Positions 14,984-19,192 of a stretch of DNA of 19,192 bases are shown piece after piece. How positions within the stretch are numbered: the stretch's first letter is position 1; every line of letters begins with the position of its first letter. Below the pieces are notes generated by a model that saw nothing but the letters and a program-made list of their open reading frames with translations, was not told the DNA's origin and searched no databases. Position numbers and translations under genes: made by a program. The stretch covers positions 1-19,192 of the forward strand of contig DAHWBL010000247.1 in NCBI GenBank assembly GCA_027323595.1. Reading direction: 5' to 3'. The stretch comes from Acetobacteraceae bacterium (GTDB lineage Bacteria; Pseudomonadota; Alphaproteobacteria; Acetobacterales; Acetobacteraceae).

Positions 14984-14987
14984 GGAG
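14984..14987 (+). promoter_or_regulatory. Ribosome-binding site supporting a TTG start
   Basis: GGAG lies seven bases before TTG at 14995. The nearby ATG at 14982 is in another frame and the frame upstream is closed at 14977, so TTG is the first usable start. Confidence 0.45.
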
Positions 14988-14994
14988 CCCGTCG

Positions 14995-15756
14995 TTGGAG
15001 CTGCCCACCGACCCCGCCCTGGCCGCCAGCCTGGGCAACACGTCCCCCACCACCGCCTGTAAAATCTGCGGCGCGACCGCGCGCCTGCACGGGGTGGTCG
15101 ATTTCAACAAAAACTGCGAGGCCCGCGACGGTCGCCCCTTCCCGCTCGCCGGGATCGCGGTGTGGTATCATCGCTGCCCCGATTGCGGCTTTCTGTTCAC
15201 CACCCAGTTCGACCGCTGGCCGGCCGACAGCTTCGTGCGCCACATCTACAACGCCGACTACGCGGCGGTCGATCCGGACGCCCAGCTTGCCCGCGCCAGC
15301 GCGAACCTCGCACCGCTGCTCGGCTTCATGAAACAGACCAATCTGGTCAGCATGCTCGATTACGGCGGCGGCAACGGCGCGCTCGCCCGCATGCTGTCCG
15401 CCCGCGGCGTCGCCGCCACCTCATGGGACCCGCTGCTCGACCCCGGCCCGCTCCAGGCCAGCGTCGATCTGGTCACCGCCTACGAAGTGCTGGAACACAC
15501 GCCCACGCCGCTGCAAACCTGCCGCCAGGCGCTGTCATGCCTGCGTCCGGGCGGGCTGATGCTGTTCTCGACGCTGACCATCGACACCGCGCCGACCGAC
15601 GCCTGCGCGCACTGGTACGTGGCGCCACGCAACGGCCATCTGTCGATCCACACCCGCGCGAGCCTCGACCATTTGTTCGCCCAACTCGGCCACCGGCTGC
15701 ACCACTTCAACGACCTCACCCACCTGGCGCAGCCGCCCGGCCCGCCGACGGGTTGA
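14995..15756 (+). CDS. Class I SAM-dependent methyltransferase with N-terminal zinc-ribbon-like cysteines
   Basis: A 253-residue protein. The N-terminal part has two CxxC pairs, C22-K-I-C25 and C61-P-D-C64, which can bind zinc. The Rossmann methyltransferase core shows motif I as LDYGGGNG at 121-128, an acidic VLEHTPTP segment for motif IV, and LSCLRPGGLMLFSTLT for the following strand. The combination is found in methyltransferases acting on nucleotide sugars or small metabolites; the acceptor is unknown. The start is TTG at 14995, supported by GGAG seven bases upstream and by a TAA stop in the same frame at 14977; no in-frame ATG lies near. The stop TGA is the first codon of the palindrome at 15754, so the C-terminus (PPGPPTG) may have been altered by insertion of that element. 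Confidence 0.78.
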   Translation: MELPTDPALAASLGNTSPTTACKICGATARLHGVVDFNKNCEARDGRPFPLAGIAVWYHRCPDCGFLFTTQFDRWPADSFVRHIYNADYAAVDPDAQLARASANLAPLLGFMKQTNLVSMLDYGGGNGALARMLSARGVAATSWDPLLDPGPLQASVDLVTAYEVLEHTPTPLQTCRQALSCLRPGGLMLFSTLTIDTAPTDACAHWYVAPRNGHLSIHTRASLDHLFAQLGHRLHHFNDLTHLAQPPGPPTG

Positions 15757-15808
15757 TACCAAATCCCTCGCGCCGCGACTCTTTCGCGGCTCGCGGGATT
15801 TGGTATCA
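15754..15808. repeat. 55-bp palindromic element between convergent genes
   Basis: Perfect 14-base arms, TGATACCAAATCCC at 15754-15767 and GGGATTTGGTATCA at 15795-15808, enclose an inner stem of CCGCG with CGCGG around a CTCTTT-containing loop. Both ends read TGA on their outward-reading strands, and these are the actual stop codons of the methyltransferase (plus) and the RlpA-like gene (minus). The GATACCAA ends recall dispersed intergenic palindromes of alphaproteobacteria. It could act as a bidirectional terminator, although no long T run follows. Confidence 0.8.
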
Positions 15809-16324
15809 GCCCTCGAGAACCTCGATCCGCACCCGCGCGATGCCCGGGCCGATCATGTCCAGCGCCACCGCCGCGCCGCGCGACAGATCGATCACCCGGC
15901 GCCGGGTGCCGATGCGGTCGGTGATGGTCACCACCACCGCCTCGCCGGTATCCTCGCGCACCACCCGCACCCGCGTGCCCAGCGGCAGGAAGGCGTGTGC
16001 GGCGGTCATCTCGCGCTGGTCGAAGCGGGTGCCGCTCGCGGTGCGCCGGCCATTGTGCCGCCCGCCATACCAGGAGGCGACGCCACGATCGACCACCCGC
16101 CCCTGCGCATCCGGCACGGCCGCGTCGTTGTGGCGCGCCAGCTCCCGCAATTCCGGCGGCAGATCGCTCAGTTGCAGCGCCCGCGGCCCCTCATCGGCCA
16201 CCGCCGGCCGATGCGCCGTCCGCGCCGATGCCGGCGCCGCGCACAGCGCCAGCCCGGCCACCAGACAGCCCAGAACCGGCAACACGAACCGCCGGGACCG
16301 GCGATGAAAAGGTGCAGGCAACAT
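15806..16324 (-). CDS. RlpA-like septal ring lytic transglycosylase family protein (double-psi beta-barrel)
   Basis: A 172-residue protein. A basic start and hydrophobic FVLPVLGCLVAGLALCAAP form a signal peptide ending near ASA, so it is exported. Residues about 80-170 form the RlpA double-psi barrel: GVASWYG, GRRTASGTRFD, MTAAHAFLPLGTRVRV, VTITDR and RVIDLSRGAA. D102 and H110 match the catalytic Asp and His described for Pseudomonas RlpA, but the Glu three residues before that Asp is replaced by T99. No SPOR domain is present. The ATG at 16322-16324 follows AGGAT. The stop lies inside the palindrome. A role in peptidoglycan cleavage at the septum is inferred from the family only. Confidence 0.82.
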   Translation of the reverse strand: MLPAPFHRRSRRFVLPVLGCLVAGLALCAAPASARTAHRPAVADEGPRALQLSDLPPELRELARHNDAAVPDAQGRVVDRGVASWYGGRHNGRRTASGTRFDQREMTAAHAFLPLGTRVRVVREDTGEAVVVTITDRIGTRRRVIDLSRGAAVALDMIGPGIARVRIEVLEG

Positions 16325-16670
16325 GCGATTGATCCTGTCTGACCGGGACGACGAACAGGCGGTGACGATGACGTGCATACCCCCTCAAAACCTGATTTTC
16401 CGGAAAGATCAAGCTTTAATTCGCATCCCCCATCAGTCCAAATGAAAATCCGACATTTTACATGAACAATCCCCGCACTGAATTGAATAAACCACCGTGA
16501 ATATTGTTGTCACGCTTCTGCCAATGAAATCGCCAAGACTTTTGGTTGTATTAACCATTCTAAAAACACTGCTTGTGCGCCCGCGAATGGATTCGCCCCA
16601 CAGCCAGCCTGGACTGCAAAGCCAACCACATAGCCGCCTGAAACCATTACGGTTTTGCCGTGCGTACCGC
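16325..16670. other. AT-richer gene-free region upstream of the rlpA-like gene
   Basis: These 346 bases are clearly less GC-rich than the flanks and lie between the stop of the NRDE gene and the rlpA-like start, both on the minus strand. They probably contain the rlpA promoter, but I see no convincing -35/-10 pair. A minus-strand frame of 45 codons (16510-16647, MVSGGYVVGFAVQAG... start) has no ribosome-binding site and is not called. No clear terminator hairpin was seen. Confidence 0.45.
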
Positions 16671-17393
16671 TCAATAGACCCTTGCGAATCCGGCAATGTC
16701 GGCCGGCCCCGGCGCAAACAACCAGCGCCATTTCCCGTCCGCCGACAGCCCCAGCATGGACGCGCAGACGGTGCCGAATCCGCCCCGCGGCGGCACGTTC
16801 AACGCGCTTTCCGCCGGCCCGGACCGGTCCGCCAGCAACCCGGCCCAGCCGGCCCAGTCGTCCCGCTCCGGGTCCGGCACCGAAGCCGCGGCGAAACGCG
16901 GCAGGAACCGCGCGGTGCGCGGCGAGGCGAGATCATCGGGGTCCATCGCCGTCACCATATGCAGCCCCGGCGCGAGCCGCCGCCCGGTGATCCGCCCTTC
17001 GCCCGTCCAGCACAGGAAAAAAACCGAACCCGCATCCGCCAGCATCAGGTTGAAGCTGCGATATTCCGACCCCTCCAGCGCCATGATCGCCGCCGCCGCC
17101 GCCGCCGCGTCGGCCTGGCCCAGCGCCAGCAGCGGCAGTTCGCCACGGCTGCGCTTGCCCGACGCCGGCCCCAGACTGCCCGGCCGGTTCAGCACCGCCG
17201 CCAGCACGCCCGCCGGGTTCACCCCCATCCAGGTGCCGCCGCCCAGCCGATCCCGCCCGGCGACCACGCCGGGCAGCTCAGGCCAGTATTCGCCCGGCGG
17301 GTCCCACGGCCGATCCAGCATCTCGTCGCGATTCGCCGCCGCCAGCAACGGCCAGCCATCGCCAGGGCACGACCGCGTGACCAGCGTGCACAT
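16671..17393 (-). CDS. NRDE family (TANGO2-like) protein
   Basis: A 240-residue protein beginning MCTLVTRSC, with the family-naming AANRDEMLDRPW at about 18-29. A GGTWMGVNPAGVLAAVLNRPG segment follows, as in NRDE/TANGO2 proteins. The N-terminal Cys after Met resembles the Ntn-hydrolase-like arrangement. The biochemical role of bacterial members is unsettled; eukaryotic TANGO2 has been linked to haem and lipid homeostasis. The middle holds a run of seven Ala encoded mainly by repeated GCC codons (17089-17109). The ATG at 17393 shares its A with the purB stop codon (TGATG), so translation is probably coupled to purB. A functional link with purine synthesis is only suggested by this overlap. Confidence 0.82.
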   Translation of the reverse strand: MCTLVTRSCPGDGWPLLAAANRDEMLDRPWDPPGEYWPELPGVVAGRDRLGGGTWMGVNPAGVLAAVLNRPGSLGPASGKRSRGELPLLALGQADAAAAAAAIMALEGSEYRSFNLMLADAGSVFFLCWTGEGRITGRRLAPGLHMVTAMDPDDLASPRTARFLPRFAAASVPDPERDDWAGWAGLLADRSGPAESALNVPPRGGFGTVCASMLGLSADGKWRWLFAPGPADIAGFARVY

Positions 17394-18745
17394 CAGCCCC
17401 GTGCCGGCCCGGCCTCGCCGAACACCCGCACGAACGCCGCGTCGAGCTGCGCCAGATGCATCGCCGGATCCATCGCCGCATCCACCACCGAGGCCGACAC
17501 CCGCCCGGCCACCTCGGGGTCGGCGAGCAGGTTGGTGCGGAAATCCCGCCCCTGCGGCGTGCCCAGATTCTGCCACGTCGCCATCGCGTTGCGCTGCACG
17601 ATGGCATAGGCCTCCTCACGCAATATCCCCGCCCGGGTCAGCGCCAGCAGCACCTCGCCGCTATGCACCACCCCGCCCAGGCTCTCCAGATTCGCCGTCA
17701 TGCGCTGCGGATAGATCACCAGCTTCTCGATCATCCCGGCCAGCCGCATCAGCGCGAAATCGCTCGCGATGGTCGCATCCGGCCCGATCACCCGCTCCAC
17801 CGAGGAATGGCTGATGTCGCGCTCATGCCACAGCGCGATGTTCTCCAGCGCCGGCACCACCGCCGCACGCACCACCCGCGCGAGCCCGGTCAGGTTCTCG
17901 CTCAGCACCGGATTGCGCTTGTGCGGCATCGCGCTGCTGCCCTTCTGGCCGGGGTGGAAAAACTCCTCGGCCTCACGCACCTCGGAGCGTTGCAGATGCC
18001 GCACCTCGGTCGCCAGCCGCTCGATCGCCCCGGCCAGCAGCCCCAGCGCGCAGAAAAACGCCGCGTGCCGGTCGCGCGGGATCACCTGGGTCGACACCGT
18101 CTCCACCGCCAGCCCCAGCCGGTCGGCCACGAACGCCTCCACCGCGGGGTCCACATGCGCGTGCGTGCCCACCGCGCCGGAGATCGCGCACACCGCCACC
18201 TCGGCCTTCGCCGCCACCATCCGCGCCCGACAGCGCGCGAACTCCGCGTAATGCCCGGCGAGCTTCAGCCCAAAACTGGTCGGCTCGGCATGGATGCCGT
18301 GGCTGCGCCCGATGGTGAGGGTGAATTTATGCTCCATCGCCCGGCTCCTGAGTGCCGCCAGCACCCGGTCCAGATCGGCGATGATCAAATCCGCCGCCTG
18401 GCTCATCTGCACCGACAGGCAGGTGTCCAGCACGTCCGAACTGGTCATGCCCTGATGCACGAACCGGCTGTCCGGCCCCACCGCCTCGGCGAGCCAGGTC
18501 AGGAACGCGATCACGTCATGGCGGGTCTCGCGCTCGATCTCGTCGATCCGCGCGATGTCGCCCGGTCCGATCGCGGCGAGGCGCGGGGCGCCACGGCTGC
18601 GGATATTGGCCGCCGCCTCGGCCGGAACCGTGCCGATCGCCGCCATCCCCTCGGCCGCCAGCGCCTCGATCTCGAACCAGATCCGATAGCGGTTCTCCGG
18701 CGACCAGATCGCCTCCATCTCGGGCCGGCTGTAGCGCGGAACCAT
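17393..18745 (-). CDS. purB: Adenylosuccinate lyase
   Basis: A 450-residue enzyme with the fumarase/aspartase superfamily signature GSSAMPHKRNP at 269-279 on the catalytic flexible loop. Other landmarks are the N-terminal MVPRYSRPEMEAIWSPENRY, ETRHDV at 73-78, QGMTSSDVLDT at 98-108, the general-acid histidine in GRSHGIHAEPT (H149), and SGAVGTHAHVDP at 189-200. It cleaves fumarate from SAICAR and from adenylosuccinate in purine synthesis. The ATG at 18743-18745 follows GGGAGA. The next gene, NRDE family, overlaps the stop by one base. It is divergent from the terC-like gene. Identification is secure from the motif set. Confidence 0.95.
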   Translation of the reverse strand: MVPRYSRPEMEAIWSPENRYRIWFEIEALAAEGMAAIGTVPAEAAANIRSRGAPRLAAIGPGDIARIDEIERETRHDVIAFLTWLAEAVGPDSRFVHQGMTSSDVLDTCLSVQMSQAADLIIADLDRVLAALRSRAMEHKFTLTIGRSHGIHAEPTSFGLKLAGHYAEFARCRARMVAAKAEVAVCAISGAVGTHAHVDPAVEAFVADRLGLAVETVSTQVIPRDRHAAFFCALGLLAGAIERLATEVRHLQRSEVREAEEFFHPGQKGSSAMPHKRNPVLSENLTGLARVVRAAVVPALENIALWHERDISHSSVERVIGPDATIASDFALMRLAGMIEKLVIYPQRMTANLESLGGVVHSGEVLLALTRAGILREEAYAIVQRNAMATWQNLGTPQGRDFRTNLLADPEVAGRVSASVVDAAMDPAMHLAQLDAAFVRVFGEAGPARG

Positions 18746-18761
18746 CTGGCTCTCCCAGGCT

Positions 18762-18791
18762 TTGCTGCGGGTGGAGGCGGTGGCCTAGACT
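18762..18791 (+). promoter_or_regulatory. Candidate promoter for the terC-like gene
   Basis: TTGCTG at 18762-18767 and TAGACT at 18786-18791 are separated by 18 bases in the short divergent region with purB. The leader to the ATG at 18824 would be about 25 bases. Matches to the consensus are partial. Confidence 0.3.
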
Positions 18792-18823
18792 GGCCGGGCA
18801 CGCAACTCAAGGCGACATCGCTC

Positions 18824-19192
18824 ATGCAGCTTCCGACCGGCGAACTCGCCGCGCTGTTTCAGGTCGTCATGATCGACCTGGTGCTGGCCGGCGACAACGC
18901 GCTGCTGGTCGGCATGGCCGTCGCCGGGCTGCCGCAGGCCGTGCGCCGGCGCGCCATCCTGCTCGGCGTCGGCACCGCGACGGTGCTGCGCATCGGCCTC
19001 GCTCTGGTCACGCTGCAACTGCTCGCCATCATAGGCCTCACCCTCGCCGGCGGGCTGCTGCTGCTGTTCGTCTGCTGGCGCATGTATCTCGAACTGCGCC
19101 GTCACAGTCCCGCCACATCGCCGACCGTCGCCCCCGCCACCAAGACCATGCGCGCCGCCATGGTCGAGATCGCGCTGGCCGATCTTTCCATG
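18824..19192 (+). CDS. TerC/YjbE-family integral membrane protein, 3' truncated
   Basis: The first 123 residues are present and the frame is open at the window end. The N-terminal IDLVLAGDNALLVGMAV carries the acidic D18 and the GDN motif (D24, N25) typical of TerC proteins. Hydrophobic helices follow (AILLGVGTATVLRIGLALVTLQLLAIIGLTLAGGLLLLFVCW). The second conserved element begins at the edge with EIALADLSM, which in the family continues into S-L-D-N. Members are linked to tellurite resistance or to manganese and other metal export. The ATG at 18824 is preceded by AAGGCGA at some distance. It is divergent from purB. Confidence 0.85.
   Translation, partial: MQLPTGELAALFQVVMIDLVLAGDNALLVGMAVAGLPQAVRRRAILLGVGTATVLRIGLALVTLQLLAIIGLTLAGGLLLLFVCWRMYLELRRHSPATSPTVAPATKTMRAAMVEIALADLSM

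Noticed and set aside
17089..17109. Run of GCC codons in the NRDE gene
   Set aside because: A seven-alanine stretch is common in high-GC coding sequence; it could slip in replication but nothing suggests a phase-variable switch.
1..19192. CRISPR arrays, tRNA or rRNA genes, complete insertion sequences
   Set aside because: No regularly spaced direct repeats, no tRNA-like cloverleaf or T-loop signature, and no transposase motif were found on reading both strands.

Overview
The window reads as a chromosomal segment of a high-GC alphaproteobacterium. The very GC-rich codon usage, an HpnL-type hopanoid-associated membrane protein, a eukaryote-like PLP ornithine/lysine decarboxylase and intergenic palindromes of the TAGAGC...GCTCTA and GATACCAA types fit Acetobacteraceae or a relative. 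That placement is inference; there is no rRNA or tRNA in the window to test it. Genes are packed tightly on both strands, and the first (sulfurtransferase) and last (TerC) genes are cut by the window edges.

Region 1 (about 249-5053) is an aromatic-acid oxygenase cluster. An IclR-type regulator sits between two arms. The minus arm encodes a Rieske ferredoxin and a 4,5-dihydroxyphthalate-decarboxylase-family protein. The plus arm encodes the alpha and beta subunits of a ring-hydroxylating dioxygenase and a class II aldolase-fold decarboxylase candidate. Having two decarboxylase candidates of unrelated folds with one oxygenase, and no flavin reductase, dihydrodiol dehydrogenase or ring-cleavage enzyme, is the most unusual metabolic feature. 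A sulfotransferase follows with its own candidate promoter.

Region 2 (6439-11750) is mixed housekeeping and accessory metabolism: an HpnL-like membrane protein, a D-2-hydroxyacid dehydrogenase, a dienelactone-hydrolase family protein downstream of an ornithine/lysine decarboxylase, and a YihY/BrkB membrane protein. Two long palindromes lie between hpnL and the dehydrogenase.

Region 3 (about 11750-14150) is visibly less GC-rich. It holds a divergent pair, a ChrB-like chromate-resistance regulator and a secreted protein with two LppY/LpqO (DUF1259) repeats. They share an AT-rich intergenic region with repeated ATGATA/TATCAT elements. No ChrA transporter is present. This looks like a small acquired resistance or stress island.

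Region 4 (14226-19192) returns to high GC: an outer-membrane beta-barrel protein, a SAM methyltransferase, an RlpA-like protein, an NRDE/TANGO2-family protein translationally coupled to purB, and the start of a TerC-family membrane protein. A 55-bp palindrome between the convergent methyltransferase and rlpA genes supplies the stop codons of both. No CRISPR array, complete insertion sequence, tRNA or rRNA was seen.
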